From NCBI RefSeq assembly GCF_000671395.1, contig NZ_AQQY01000003.1:124001-188000 (forward strand): a DNA stretch of 64,000 nucleotides. The letters run 5' to 3'. Source of the DNA: Actibacterium atlanticum (GTDB taxonomy: Bacteria; Pseudomonadota; Alphaproteobacteria; Rhodobacterales; Rhodobacteraceae). The translations under genes were made by a program, and so were the position numbers. Below the pieces are notes generated by a model. That model worked only from the letters and a program-made list of their open reading frames with translations, did not search any database and had not been told where the DNA came from. Of this stretch, positions 8,446 through 17,455 are shown piece by piece; position 1 is the stretch's first letter, and every line of letters starts with the position of its first letter.

Positions 8446-9822
8446 TCAGAAAGGTTGGTTTTCGCCCAGCGCGCCAAGGGCTTGTGCCGGAACAGATTCG
8501 ATCAGTCCGCGCGGCCATGAGACTTCAACCACGGCACCGCGGTGGGGCACGGTCGGCTGTGCGACATCGGCTCCATTGGCAAAGCTCAGTTCTGCGCCGG
8601 ACCGCTCCAGAAGCGTTTTCGCGATGAACAGCCCCAGCCCCATACCTTGATAGCCAGGCCGTTTGGGATCGTTGCGACGAGACCGGACATACGGGTCGCC
8701 AATGCGGCCAAGCAGGTGCTGCGGAAACCCGGGGCCATCGTCGATGATACGGACTGTAATATGCGTGTCATTCCACCCCACCATGACCCAAACGTGTTCG
8801 CGGGCGAAATCCACGGCGTTCTGGATCAAGTTGCGCAGCCCGTGGATCACCTCGGGGCTTCGGATGATTGTGGGTTCGCGCGGATCGTTACCGTCTTGCG
8901 GCACTAGATCGTAATGGACGGTTTTGCCCCGCGCGACATGCGGTTCACCGGCCTCGGCTACCACATTGGCCACGGGGGCAGATCTGATCTGCAGATCGTC
9001 TTTGCCCGCGCGGCCCATGGATTGCAGAATGTCACGGCAACGATCTGCCTGATCGCGGATCAGAACAGCGTCGTCATGCAGCTCTGTACCCGGTTCCAGC
9101 TCTTCGGTCAGTTCGCCACTGACCAGCTTGATGGTTGCAAGCGGCGTGCCCAGTTCGTGCGCCGCGGCGGCGACCACTCCGCCCAGATTGGCAAGGTTTT
9201 GTTCCCGGTCCAACGCGATCTGTGTGGCCAAAAGCGCATCAGACATGGAGTTTATTTCCGACATCACGCGCGATGCATAAAGCGATAAGAATGCCACGCC
9301 GATCACAATGGAAAGCCAAAAGCCAAAAAGGAAAATACCTGGAAGCGCTTTTACCTCCCCCCCCGGCAGGACGAGGGGCAGATGCAGAAACGCCAGAACG
9401 CTGACGATGATGATGGCCGAGACCCCCAAAGTCAGGGTGGATCTTTGACGCAAAGCAGTGGCAGCGATGGTAACGGGGGTCAGCACAAGCAAGGCAAACG
9501 GGTTGTGCAGCCCTCCGGTCAGGAACAGCAAAACCGACAGTTGGCCCAGATCGAACAGCAGCGTCAAAGCGGCCTCGCGTTCAGACAGGCGCTTGTTTTC
9601 GGGATAGACGAAGATCGCGGTTAGATTGAAGCAAATCGCTGCTCCGATCGCCAGCAGGCAAAGACCGATGTTGATCTCAAGCCCAAAGCCGAAATGCGCC
9701 ACCGTGATGGCGACGGATTGCCCAATGATTGCGACCCAGCGCAACCAGATCAACGTCCGCAGGCGAACCCAGTGGCTGCGCCGGTGTGGGCTGATCAGAG
9801 GTTGGCTGTTTAAATCTGTCAT
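8446..9822 (-). CDS. regB: RegB/PrrB redox-sensing histidine kinase
   Basis: This 458-residue sensor kinase has about six N-terminal membrane segments. It contains the ubiquinone-linked motif GGLHNPF at residues 103-109, the phosphoacceptor box AAAHELGTPLATIKL with His222, and Cys262 in DRCRDIL. Cys262 corresponds to the redox-active cysteine of Rhodobacter RegB (Cys265 there). The ATPase N and G boxes (LIQNAVDFA, GPGFP, GMGLGLFIAKTLLERSG) are intact. RegB phosphorylates RegA under reducing conditions to control photosynthesis, respiration, carbon and nitrogen fixation genes. ATG 9822 is preferred over a longer frame because it gives the length of characterised RegB and has TCGGGA just upstream. 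The gene is divergent from senC, with an 87-base shared promoter region. Confidence 0.96.
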   Translation of the reverse strand: MTDLNSQPLISPHRRSHWVRLRTLIWLRWVAIIGQSVAITVAHFGFGLEINIGLCLLAIGAAICFNLTAIFVYPENKRLSEREAALTLLFDLGQLSVLLFLTGGLHNPFALLVLTPVTIAATALRQRSTLTLGVSAIIIVSVLAFLHLPLVLPGGEVKALPGIFLFGFWLSIVIGVAFLSLYASRVMSEINSMSDALLATQIALDREQNLANLGGVVAAAAHELGTPLATIKLVSGELTEELEPGTELHDDAVLIRDQADRCRDILQSMGRAGKDDLQIRSAPVANVVAEAGEPHVARGKTVHYDLVPQDGNDPREPTIIRSPEVIHGLRNLIQNAVDFAREHVWVMVGWNDTHITVRIIDDGPGFPQHLLGRIGDPYVRSRRNDPKRPGYQGMGLGLFIAKTLLERSGAELSFANGADVAQPTVPHRGAVVEVSWPRGLIESVPAQALGALGENQPF

Positions 9823-9909
9823 TCCCGATATACGTTTGTGCGGCAAGATGACCCCTTGTATACAGCCGCATGATTGCGGATCAAAGCACGTTCCCGCAGA
9901 CAAAGGAGA

Positions 9910-10545
9910 ATGATCTTGACCAAGACCAGCGCTATTGTGGCAGGTGTTACCACCGTGTCTTTATTGGCAATTGCGGCCTTTTTCGCCTTTCCCGGCGGAT
10001 CGGACGATAAGTATGCCGAATGCCGGATTGGTCAGGTCGGCGGTGGTGCAGGCGCTATTGGCGGCCCGTTCACCCTGATTGATGAGAACGGCACGACCGT
10101 CACTGACGCAGATGTGATCACGCGCCCCTCGTTGCTGTACTTTGGCTACACCTATTGCCCCGATGTCTGCCCGCTGGACAATGCCCGCAACGCCGAGGCC
10201 ATCGACATTCTGGATGACATGGGTCACGACATTCTGCCAGTGTTCATCTCTATCGACCCCGAGCGCGACACGCCCGAGTTGTTGAAGGACTTCACAGAAA
10301 ACATGCACCCCAAGCTGTTGGGCCTGACCGGCACGCCCGAGCAGGTCAAAGCGGCCTCGCAGGCCTATCGCACTTATTACAAGAAGCGCGAAGGGGATGA
10401 TCCGGAATACTATTTGGTGGATCACTCCACTTTCACCTATCTGGTCGTGCCGGGCGAAGGCTTTCTGGAGTTCTTCCGCCGAGAGATCAGCCCGCAGGAC
10501 ATGGCCACAACTGTTGCCTGTTTCAGCGAGGCCTATGGAAGTTGA
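9910..10545 (+). CDS. senC: SenC/PrrC, SCO1-type copper chaperone
   Basis: This 211-residue protein has an N-terminal membrane anchor (about residues 8-27) and a thioredoxin-fold SCO domain. Copper ligands are visible: Cys83 and Cys87 in CPDVC and His172 in VDHSTF. SCO1 proteins deliver copper to the CuA or CuB centre of cytochrome oxidase in the periplasm, and in Rhodobacter PrrC also links oxidase activity to RegB signalling. The ATG at 9910 is only one base from AGGAG (9904-9908); the in-frame TTG at 9916, two codons later, has better spacing and may be the true start. It lies between regB and regA, as in other Rhodobacterales. Confidence 0.94.
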   Translation: MILTKTSAIVAGVTTVSLLAIAAFFAFPGGSDDKYAECRIGQVGGGAGAIGGPFTLIDENGTTVTDADVITRPSLLYFGYTYCPDVCPLDNARNAEAIDILDDMGHDILPVFISIDPERDTPELLKDFTENMHPKLLGLTGTPEQVKAASQAYRTYYKKREGDDPEYYLVDHSTFTYLVVPGEGFLEFFRREISPQDMATTVACFSEAYGS

Positions 10546-10617
10546 CGCCGCCGTTTGACGGTGTCAGCCTAAACCCCTAGAAACAGTAGAAATACGTCGC
10601 GACGCAGGAGAACACCG

Positions 10618-11172
10618 ATGGCCGAGCTAGATGCGCTTGAGATCGGAGAGGATAAATCTCTTCTCCTCGTAGATGATGACGAGCCGTTCCTGCGCCGTTT
10701 GGCCCGTGCGATGGAAAAACGCGGGTTTGAGATCGAAACCGCCGAAACCGTTGCCGCTGGCAAAGCCATCGCGACGGCGCGCCCCCCAGCCTTTGCTGTG
10801 ATCGACCTGCGATTGGAAGATGGCAATGGGCTGGACGTGGTCGAAACCCTGCGTGAACGTCGCCCGGATGCCAAGATCGTTGTGCTGACCGGGTACGGCG
10901 CAATCGCGACTGCGGTGTCTGCGGTAAAGATGGGTGCGACCGACTATCTGGCCAAACCGGCCGATGCCAATGACGTCACAAATGCTTTGCTGGCCACCGG
11001 GGATGAACTGCCCCCGCCGCCGGAAAACCCGATGTCGGCGGATCGCGTGCGTTGGGAACACATCCAGCGCGTCTATGAGCTGTGCGACCGCAACGTTTCA
11101 GAAACCGCGCGACGTCTGAACATGCACCGCCGGACGCTGCAACGGATTCTGGCCAAGCGCAGCCCACGTTGA
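10618..11172 (+). CDS. regA: RegA/PrrA global redox response regulator
   Basis: The protein has exactly 184 residues, the length of characterised RegA. The receiver domain shows the acidic pair in LLVDDDEPF, phosphoacceptor Asp63 in VIDLRLEDGNG, Thr in VVLTGYG and Lys in LAKPADA. A proline-rich linker (ELPPPPENP) leads to the compact Fis-type helix-turn-helix NVSETARRLNMHRRTLQRIL at the C-terminus. RegA binds degenerate GCGNC(N)xGNCGC-type sites upstream of photosynthesis, cbb3 oxidase, nif and cbb genes in relatives. It follows senC by 72 bases, with GGAG a few bases before the ATG, and its stop overlaps a TTG-initiated lipoprotein gene. Confidence 0.96.
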   Translation: MAELDALEIGEDKSLLLVDDDEPFLRRLARAMEKRGFEIETAETVAAGKAIATARPPAFAVIDLRLEDGNGLDVVETLRERRPDAKIVVLTGYGAIATAVSAVKMGATDYLAKPADANDVTNALLATGDELPPPPENPMSADRVRWEHIQRVYELCDRNVSETARRLNMHRRTLQRILAKRSPR

Positions 11173-11471
11173 GGGCCCTTGCGCTGGTCCTGGCTCTGGC
11201 CGCCTGCGCCACGCCCGAACCACAACCCAGCTATCAAATCAGCCCCTATTCCAGCGGGATCGAAGTTATTGGCACCGGGCAAGAGATCGGTTTTGGCCGC
11301 GACGCCAGCGGCGCAATCACGGCGCTTTCCAAGGTCAAAGGCCCTAGATTTCGACGCGTTGATGCGCCGGATTGCACGCGCCTGATCTGGGATGACGGGT
11401 TTGAGGCGCATTTTACACCCGCCTTCAGCGGTTGGGTCTGGAACGGCCAGAGCGCCGGTCGTCTGTGCTAA
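11169..11471 (+). CDS. small predicted lipoprotein downstream of regA
   Basis: This is a 100-residue reading frame whose best start is a TTG overlapping the regA stop as TTGA. From there the product opens with Arg-Ala and a hydrophobic stretch ending in the lipobox LAAC (LALVLALAACATPEP), so the mature protein would be a lipid-anchored periplasmic domain of about 85 residues starting at Cys. A longer ATG frame exists (from 11082) but lies inside regA and places the signal sequence internally. The rest (SGIEVIGTGQEIGFGRDASG ... VWNGQSAGRLC) resembles no domain I can name. Its end overlaps the convergent GNAT gene by four bases. Confidence 0.7.
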   Translation: MRALALVLALAACATPEPQPSYQISPYSSGIEVIGTGQEIGFGRDASGAITALSKVKGPRFRRVDAPDCTRLIWDDGFEAHFTPAFSGWVWNGQSAGRLC

Positions 11472-11950
11472 AGCTCAAACCGTTTCAAAATCTTGTCCAC
11501 GACCTGACCATTTGAAAGCTGTACGTTTGGCAAACGGGCGTATTCTTCAAACCCGCGGCTTTGATAATAGGCCAATCCACCTGTGTTATCAGCGCGGATA
11601 TTGGCGCGTATCCAACGATAGCCCAGAGCTTTGGCCGCCTTGCGGGTTTGCCCGAACAAGGCCGAACCCACGCCAAGCCCGGTCTTGCCAATCCGGGTGA
11701 ACGTCGCGATTTCGGCCGCTTCGGCGGGCAAGTCTGGGATTTGTTCGATCCATTGAAATCCCAACAACGTGCCTTGGGCGTCTTCTGCAATGAACCAAGC
11801 GCTGCGCTGACTTTTGGCGATCCACTCGGCGAAATCCTGTGCGTCGACCGGTGCTGCGATTGCTGTTGTCCCGCCGACTTCGATGATGCCGTTCAACAGC
11901 TCGACCATGGGGCGCGTGTCTAGTGATCCGGCGCGGCGAATGTGGATCAT
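11468..11950 (-). CDS. GNAT-family N-acetyltransferase
   Basis: This 160-residue protein has the GNAT acetyl-CoA-binding pattern: the segment GLGVGSALFGQTRKAAKALG corresponds to the R/Q-x-x-G-x-G/A loop, and IRADNTGGLAYYQSRGFEE is the typical motif B. The substrate cannot be told; proteins of this type are often annotated as phosphinothricin-like or L-amino acid acetyltransferases. ATG 11950 is chosen because it overlaps the upstream stop as ATGA. It is the last of three translationally coupled minus-strand genes (HD hydrolase, SRPBCC membrane protein, GNAT). Confidence 0.85.
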   Translation of the reverse strand: MIHIRRAGSLDTRPMVELLNGIIEVGGTTAIAAPVDAQDFAEWIAKSQRSAWFIAEDAQGTLLGFQWIEQIPDLPAEAAEIATFTRIGKTGLGVGSALFGQTRKAAKALGYRWIRANIRADNTGGLAYYQSRGFEEYARLPNVQLSNGQVVDKILKRFEL

Positions 11951-12897
11951 TGGGGCGGGTCTCGCATCACTACTTTGTGTCGTGCCTCGGCGCGGTCGGC
12001 GATCGTTGTCAGCACGGCAACATGAAAGTCCCCCAGAAACAGCTTTCCCCAAGGTTTCAGGTACGCGTTAATCGGTGTGGCAAGTTGATAGGTCGTTGTC
12101 AAAGTCACTCGGGTTCTGGACGACCCAAGCGGTTCAAAACTGTAGCGACCTTCGATCAACGAGACTTCTGGCCCGGTAGGAGAGATGCGTGTGTCCACCG
12201 CCTTTAAGGCGTCTGGATCGGGGAAGACGAAACGCCAGGCCAGATCAGGCCCGTTTAGCAGGTGTTCTTCGAAATGCACGCCATTGGTCCATGTGGCATA
12301 TCGCACCCCATCAATGGTTTGTGCTGACACGGGCCGCGGCGCGCGCAGCAGGTCATGAGTGACGGTCCAGGGTCTTTCCATTTGGGTAATCGGAGCGACG
12401 TTTTCCGCCAATCTGCGAATGTCTGACGCTGGCGCATCGACAACGATTGAATTCGAAACGCGCACGAGTTCAGTTTTCGTAGGCAGCGCCCAATCAAATA
12501 CGGGCAGCACCATCGGCAACACGATAAGAATTGAAACGTTCAGATGCGTCGGATCGAGCGCCTTCAAAATAGCCCGGGTCAGAGCAATCCCAAACGTCGC
12601 AAGCCCGGCAGCAAAGGGAAGCGCGATGACCACGCAGATCAGCGTTTCAAAACGCAGCAGTATCAATAAAGCCGACACAACTAAAATCGCGACTACGGTG
12701 CGCTCTATGACGGTACGAAGAGGCAGCAACAGCTTCCAGTCAAACACCAGTTGGCACGCAAGCCCAAGGCCGATGCCGTAAAGGGCGACAGCGCTTATCG
12801 TTGCAGCGGGATGATCAAACATGAAAAAGCTGATCGCGTACTGGATCAAACCGTAGAGCGTAACAATGCCCAACCTGACAAGCACTTGGCGGCTCAT
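11947..12897 (-). CDS. membrane protein with C-terminal SRPBCC (cyclase-like) domain
   Basis: The protein has 316 residues. The first half has about four hydrophobic segments (residues 7-27, 33-50, 65-85, 88-110) plus one near 130. From about residue 145 the sequence changes to a soluble domain starting VRVSNSIVVDAPASDI, typical of SRPBCC/polyketide-cyclase-like folds that bind hydrophobic ligands, running to ISPTGPEVSLIEGRYSFEPL and TRVTLTTTYQLATPINAYL. No catalytic residues can be assigned. It is coupled by ATGA overlaps to both the upstream HD protein gene and the downstream GNAT gene, so the three probably act together, but the process is unknown. Confidence 0.72.
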   Translation of the reverse strand: MSRQVLVRLGIVTLYGLIQYAISFFMFDHPAATISAVALYGIGLGLACQLVFDWKLLLPLRTVIERTVVAILVVSALLILLRFETLICVVIALPFAAGLATFGIALTRAILKALDPTHLNVSILIVLPMVLPVFDWALPTKTELVRVSNSIVVDAPASDIRRLAENVAPITQMERPWTVTHDLLRAPRPVSAQTIDGVRYATWTNGVHFEEHLLNGPDLAWRFVFPDPDALKAVDTRISPTGPEVSLIEGRYSFEPLGSSRTRVTLTTTYQLATPINAYLKPWGKLFLGDFHVAVLTTIADRAEARHKVVMRDPPQ

Positions 12898-13487
12898 AAC
12901 TGTTTCAGCAACTCCATATGCCGCGCGGTGAAGTCATTGCGGGCTTCTATCGATGGGCGAAGGTGCAACTTTAGCCCACCGATCAAGTCTGGGTTTTGGC
13001 GGCCAAAGAACTTGTTGGCCTCGGCCGGGGAAAAGCCCGCAATCTGCGTTGCCTCAAGCCAGGCGGAGACCTTGTCGGCGCGTTTGATCGCCTTCTTCAC
13101 CGTCACGGGCAATTGCGCGGGTAGGCCAAACCGGATGTGGATTGCGGCCATCAGCCGATCGTCCAACTTGCCGTAGTCGGGGCCAATGGCGGCTTTCACG
13201 GGCGAAATCATATCGCCAATCACATATTCAGGCGCATCGTGCAGCAAAGCGGCCAGCCGCCACTTTATCGGCGCATCGGGATTTTGCAGGCCGTATATCT
13301 GTTCCACCAACAGCGAATGCTCCGCCACCGAATAGGCAAAATCACCCGCTGTTTGCCCGTTCCAACGCGCGACAAAAGCCAACCCGTGGGCGATGTCTTC
13401 GATCTCGATATCCATCGGGGTTGGATCCAGCAGATCAAGCCTGCGGCCTGAAAGCATCCGTTGCCATGCGCGTGGTTCTTTGGCCAT
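12894..13487 (-). CDS. HD-domain phosphohydrolase, YfbR-like
   Basis: This 197-residue protein has the HD signature: His in SVAEHSLLV, the pair HD in LLHDAPEYVIGD and a distal Asp in IKRADKVSAWLEA. Such His/Asp metal sites define HD phosphohydrolases; the AEHS and HDAPEYV pattern resembles the 5'-deoxynucleotidase YfbR group that hydrolyses dNMPs. The substrate here is inferred only at family level. It starts a three-gene coupled operon, with GGAGG about six bases before the ATG at 13487. The 226 bases upstream (13488-13713) hold no gene I can see and probably contain the operon promoter. Confidence 0.85.
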   Translation of the reverse strand: MAKEPRAWQRMLSGRRLDLLDPTPMDIEIEDIAHGLAFVARWNGQTAGDFAYSVAEHSLLVEQIYGLQNPDAPIKWRLAALLHDAPEYVIGDMISPVKAAIGPDYGKLDDRLMAAIHIRFGLPAQLPVTVKKAIKRADKVSAWLEATQIAGFSPAEANKFFGRQNPDLIGGLKLHLRPSIEARNDFTARHMELLKQL

Positions 13488-13713
13488 GGGGCCTCCTTTA
13501 GACCCGTTGCTAACTTTTCTGATCTGCGCTGTAAATCACTCGCTTGGACGACGCAAATTTGCGCGAGGCTGCTTTGCAACTGTCGCGCAATATCCCAAAG
13601 TCTGAACCTCGCGGTGCCGCGTCTGAGCACGGCAAACGCCCTTAAAAAGGCACAGGGATGTTCAGCCACCGCATTACCGCCAACGTTTCAGCCAGCCTGA
13701 AAGCAAGCCGCGA

Positions 13714-14307
13714 TCAAGCCGCGTCTGATATGGGTAGCGCCTTGGCGTGTTTGGCTTTGTGTCGCCGCAGGACCACCTGATTTTCATCACAGGCGATGAT
13801 CGAAACATCATGCGCGTTGGCACCGATGAATTCATTCAATGCACGCACAACGCCGTCTTCCCACCAATAGCCAAGCACATGGTCATCTGCGGCAATGATC
13901 CCGCCCGGCTTGATCTTTTGATAGGCCAACGCAAGGTCGATCTTGACCGATTCATACCGGTGATCACCATCAATATAGACGAAGTCCAGGCTCTCATCCT
14001 CGACCTGTGGCATCATTTCTGCTGCTGTCCCGCGCAGGAATTCAACCTGACCGTTGGCCACGCGGCGATCATATTTGCTGCGCAGTTTCTGATAAAGCTG
14101 GTCCATATCGTGGGTGGACCCTTTGGAGTACCAAGATTTCTCCAGCCCGGGGTCATCAAAATTGATCCAGGGATCAACCAGATACAGCTTCGTTGGGTTT
14201 ACATCATGCAGGATTTTACGGGTGAAATTGCCTGCAAATACGCCAATCTCCGCGCCGCGTCCCCGTTTCTTAAACAGGTCGAGCACGGACTTTCTTGTCC
14301 GTTTCAT
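13714..14307 (-). CDS. class I SAM-dependent methyltransferase
   Basis: This 197-residue protein of the Methyltransf_24 type has motif [18 protein letters not shown] near the N-terminus, VDPWINF as the acidic strand and [18 protein letters not shown] as the central signature. [12 protein letters not shown] follows. Members of this group methylate oxygen or nitrogen atoms of small molecules or glycan termini; the substrate is not predictable here. It is divergent from ahcY, which removes the S-adenosylhomocysteine made by methyltransferases, with a 164-base shared intergenic region, but that proximity may be coincidental. Confidence 0.84.
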   Translation of the reverse strand: MKRTRKSVLDLFKKRGRGAEIGVFAGNFTRKILHDVNPTKLYLVDPWINFDDPGLEKSWYSKGSTHDMDQLYQKLRSKYDRRVANGQVEFLRGTAAEMMPQVEDESLDFVYIDGDHRYESVKIDLALAYQKIKPGGIIAADDHVLGYWWEDGVVRALNEFIGANAHDVSIIACDENQVVLRRHKAKHAKALPISDAA

Positions 14308-14471
14308 TGTACTGCCTCATTCGTTCTTTTGCTCTGACTGTGCCAGCAGGGCGATCACGTTTCAAGAAAACTTATTGCAGACACGGGTTAACGATCTGCT
14401 GTTGTTGGCAATTGGCATCGCTGGTGCTATTTGCCCCTCAAAGGCAAGGACACCAAACACTGGAGCCGAAA

Positions 14472-15857
14472 ATGGCTAACGATTTTATTGTAAAAGACAT
14501 CGCGCTGGCTGAGTTCGGTCGCAAGGAACTGGACATCGCCGAAACCGAAATGCCCGGTCTGATGGCGCTTCGCGAAGAGTATGGCGACAGCAAACCGCTG
14601 AAAGGCGCGCGGATCACCGGGTCTTTGCACATGACCATTCAGACCGCCGTTCTGATTGAAACGCTGGTCGCACTGGGCGCCGATGTGCGCTGGGCCTCGT
14701 GCAACATTTTTTCCACGCAGGACCACGCGGCGGCGGCCATCGCGGCGGCTGACATTCCGGTCTTTGCCGTCAAAGGCCAAACTCTGGAAGAGCATTGGGA
14801 CTACCTGGACAAATCCTTCCTGTTTGAAGACGGCGTCAACATGATCCTCGACGATGGCGGCGACGCCACGCTTTACGTGCTGCTGGGCGCCCGCGCCGAG
14901 GCCGGCGAAGATCTGGGCGTGCCCCAGTCCGAAGAGGAAGAGGTGATCCACAAGCAGATCGCCAAGCGCATGGCCGCCAGCCCCGGTTGGTTCACCAAGA
15001 CCCGCGATGCGATCAAGGGCGTATCCGAGGAAACCACCACCGGCGTGCATCGTCTGTATGACCTGCAGAAAACCGGCCAGCTGCCCTTCCCCGCGATCAA
15101 CGTGAACGACAGCGTGACCAAGTCGAAGTTCGACAACAAATACGGCTGTAAGGAATCGCTGGTCGACGGCATCCGCCGCGCCACCGACACCATGATGGCC
15201 GGTAAGGTTGCCGTGGTCTGCGGCTACGGCGATGTGGGCAAAGGCTCGGCCGCGTCACTGCGCGGTGCAGGGGCCCGCGTGAAGGTGACCGAGGTCGACC
15301 CGATCTGCGCCCTGCAGGCCGCAATGGACGGGTTCGAAGTTGTGGTTCTGGAAGACGTGGTAGATTCTGCCGACGTGTTCATCACCACCACCGGCAACAA
15401 AGACATCATCCGCATCGAGCATATGCGCGCGATGAAGGACATGGCGATTGTTGGCAACATCGGTCACTTCGACAATGAAATTCAGGTCGCGAGCCTGAAG
15501 AACCACAAATGGACCAACATCAAAGAGCAGGTGGACATGATCGAGATGCCCTCGGGCAACCGCATCATCCTGCTTTCTGAGGGCCGTCTGCTGAACCTGG
15601 GTAACGCCACTGGCCACCCGTCGTTCGTGATGTCGGCGTCGTTCACCAACCAGGTTCTGGCGCAGATTGAGCTGTTCACCCGCGGTGATCAGTATGACAA
15701 CGAAGTCTACATCCTGCCCAAGCATCTGGACGAGAAAGTTGCCCGTCTGCACCTGGCCAAGATCGGCGTGAAGCTGACCGAGCTGAGCAAGGATCAGGCC
15801 GATTATATCGGTGTCACCCCCGAAGGTCCGTTCAAGCCGGAACACTATCGTTACTAA
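14472..15857 (+). CDS. ahcY: adenosylhomocysteinase (SAH hydrolase)
   Basis: The 461-residue protein hydrolyses S-adenosylhomocysteine to adenosine and homocysteine, restoring the methylation cycle. The NAD-binding motif [17 protein letters not shown] and the substrate-binding stretches [13 protein letters not shown] and [16 protein letters not shown] are intact, and the C-terminus ends in KPEHYRY, as is typical. A longer open frame extends 59 codons upstream, but ATG 14472 ([12 protein letters not shown]) matches the family N-terminus and has TGGAG just upstream. ahcY lies near the reg genes in other Rhodobacter relatives (as sahH). A clear intrinsic terminator follows. Confidence 0.97.
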   Translation: MANDFIVKDIALAEFGRKELDIAETEMPGLMALREEYGDSKPLKGARITGSLHMTIQTAVLIETLVALGADVRWASCNIFSTQDHAAAAIAAADIPVFAVKGQTLEEHWDYLDKSFLFEDGVNMILDDGGDATLYVLLGARAEAGEDLGVPQSEEEEVIHKQIAKRMAASPGWFTKTRDAIKGVSEETTTGVHRLYDLQKTGQLPFPAINVNDSVTKSKFDNKYGCKESLVDGIRRATDTMMAGKVAVVCGYGDVGKGSAASLRGAGARVKVTEVDPICALQAAMDGFEVVVLEDVVDSADVFITTTGNKDIIRIEHMRAMKDMAIVGNIGHFDNEIQVASLKNHKWTNIKEQVDMIEMPSGNRIILLSEGRLLNLGNATGHPSFVMSASFTNQVLAQIELFTRGDQYDNEVYILPKHLDEKVARLHLAKIGVKLTELSKDQADYIGVTPEGPFKPEHYRY

Positions 15858-15885
15858 TTCGGACTTACCGCCAGATCTAACGCGA

Positions 15886-15912
15886 CGCCGCCCTAAACGG
15901 GGCGGCGTTTTT
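15886..15912 (+). terminator. intrinsic terminator of ahcY
   Basis: A perfect 8-bp stem CGCCGCCC/GGGCGGCG (15886-15893 with 15900-15907) is closed by a 6-base loop and followed by five T residues. It begins 28 bases after the ahcY stop and abuts the convergent metallo-hydrolase gene. Confidence 0.85.
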
Positions 15913-16829
15913 CATTCCCATTCCATCTGCTCAAAGGCCTGTTGCGCATTGCGCCCGGCAAGGCTGTCGAATTGTTCCAGATAGTCAAAGGCGGATTGGT
16001 CGATCTTGGGCGCGTCCAGAATATCGCCCCCTTCGTCGATCAGCGCGCCGATCCGGGTGCGCAGGTTCACCAGATAGTCATAGGTGTCGGCACGGGCGTG
16101 GTCGAGCGTCGTTGCCGCGCCATGGCCAGGGACCACATGGGTTGGATTGTAAGCTGCCATCGCTTCAAAGGCTTCGATCCAGCTTTTGGCGTCAGACTGC
16201 GACCCGTTGCCCAGAATGCGTTCGACATAGACGATGTCGCCGGTGAACACCGTGTCACGCGCGGGTAACCAGACAAAGGCATCGCCCGGCGTATGCGCCT
16301 GCCCGGGATGGATGATTTCAAACTCTAACTCGCCGAGCTTTAGCGTGTAGGTCTCATCAAAGGTGATGTCAGCATAGGCGGGTTCCGTACCCGCCAACCC
16401 ATCCCCGATCAGATTGTCGAGCATCGTCAACTGCATTGATCCCCGATCTTTATGATCCGCGACGGCCGCATTGCTCGCGATCACCGTGGCGCCCTGCGTC
16501 TGCCAATACCCATTGCCCAGCCAGCGATGATCCTGCCCGCCGGAGTTGATGACATGGGTCACCTGCTTGTCAGTCAGCGCGCGGATTTCAGCGTGGATCG
16601 CCTCGGCCCCTAACCAGCTGCCGCCGGGATCAACCAGCACAACACCGGCTTCGGTCACCACAACGCCAAAGGTGGCATTGTTGGCAAGGTTCTGCGCGTT
16701 GCGCTGTTCCTTGGGGCCGACAAGCGCCCAGACGTCGTCGGTGACGCGCTGAGCTTCAAGCATCTGGGCAAGCGCCGAGCTGGCAAGAGCTAGTGCAAAG
16801 ACAAAGGTTGATAGTGCAGGGAGTGTCAC
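15912..16829 (-). CDS. periplasmic metallo-beta-lactamase-fold protein with altered zinc site
   Basis: With the GTG at 16829 as start, the product has 305 residues and a clean signal peptide (LPALSTFVFALALASSALA, cleavage after residue 21). The fold is recognisable from VVVTEAGVVLVDPGGS, HPGQAHTPGDAFVWLP, FTGDIVYVERI and HVVPGHGAATT. The expected HxHxDH metal motif instead reads SGGQDH (residues 96-101), so two first-site histidines are replaced while Asp100, His101, Asp198 and His236 remain. Related proteins are annotated as SoxH-like or quinoprotein-relay hydrolases; the substrate is unknown. An ATG 20 codons upstream is possible but would bury the signal peptide. Confidence 0.8.
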   Translation of the reverse strand: MTLPALSTFVFALALASSALAQMLEAQRVTDDVWALVGPKEQRNAQNLANNATFGVVVTEAGVVLVDPGGSWLGAEAIHAEIRALTDKQVTHVINSGGQDHRWLGNGYWQTQGATVIASNAAVADHKDRGSMQLTMLDNLIGDGLAGTEPAYADITFDETYTLKLGELEFEIIHPGQAHTPGDAFVWLPARDTVFTGDIVYVERILGNGSQSDAKSWIEAFEAMAAYNPTHVVPGHGAATTLDHARADTYDYLVNLRTRIGALIDEGGDILDAPKIDQSAFDYLEQFDSLAGRNAQQAFEQMEWE

Positions 16830-17026
16830 TTTGTTTCTTTCAGTTTTCGGAGCGGATCGCGGCAACGACGGCGACAAACACTCATGCATTCAATTTACAC
16901 TATATGATTTGCGCTGGCGGGGAAAGATGGGGCAAAGTTTTCCTTTGTATGCGGACCGTTTCGCCCTACGCTGCCCGCCAGAGGGTAGTAAAAGCCCTGA
17001 TTTGGTCCAAGCTGGGAGTATTTAAG

Positions 17027-17368
17027 ATGGGCAAAAGAGACGATCTGATCGCGAAGTATGCTGATGATCTAAAGAACAAATGTGGCATGACTCCGGATAT
17101 GGATTTGCTGACCAAGGTCACTATCGGATGTGGCCCCGCGATCTACAATGACGACGCCTCGACTGTTGCAGCGACGCAGGAAAGCGAGCTGGAAACCGTT
17201 AAGAACAACTTCCTGATCAAGAAGCTGGGTCTGGCTGACGGGCCCGAGCTGATGGGCGCGATCAATTCAGTGATCGAGACCTATGGTAAATCCGAGCGCA
17301 ACAAGTATCGCGCCGTGGTTTACTACATGCTGACCAAGCATTTCGGCAAAGAGTCGATCTACGGCTAA
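17027..17368 (+). CDS. DUF2853 family protein
   Basis: This 113-residue, probably cytoplasmic protein matches the DUF2853 family over its full length (KRDDLIAKYADDL, then MDLLTKVTIGCGPAIYN and YRAVVYYMLTKHFGKESIY). No function is established for the family as far as I know. A GGGAG motif at 17014-17018 is well spaced before the ATG at 17027, whereas a longer in-frame ATG upstream lies in the divergent promoter region. It is a single-gene unit with its own hairpin downstream. Confidence 0.88.
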   Translation: MGKRDDLIAKYADDLKNKCGMTPDMDLLTKVTIGCGPAIYNDDASTVAATQESELETVKNNFLIKKLGLADGPELMGAINSVIETYGKSERNKYRAVVYYMLTKHFGKESIYG

Positions 17369-17388
17369 GCTTTACGAAATTTGACTTT

Positions 17389-17415
17389 GCGCCCGCCCTT
17401 TTTTGGCGGGCGCAG
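17389..17415 (+). terminator. hairpin downstream of DUF2853 gene
   Basis: The inverted repeat TGCGCCCGCC/GGCGGGCGCA begins about 20 bases after the stop codon, with a T-rich loop. There is no T-run after the 3' arm on the plus strand, so termination efficiency is uncertain. Confidence 0.5.
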
Positions 17416-17455
17416 GCAATTTAATGCGATAGTTTGTTGAATTCTATAAGAATTC

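Noticed and set aside
14308-14471. SAH or SAM/SAH riboswitch upstream of ahcY
   Set aside because: The leader has a small TTGCC/GGCAA hairpin and TGGAG before the start, but lacks the conserved core sequences I know for these riboswitches; only the position was suggestive.
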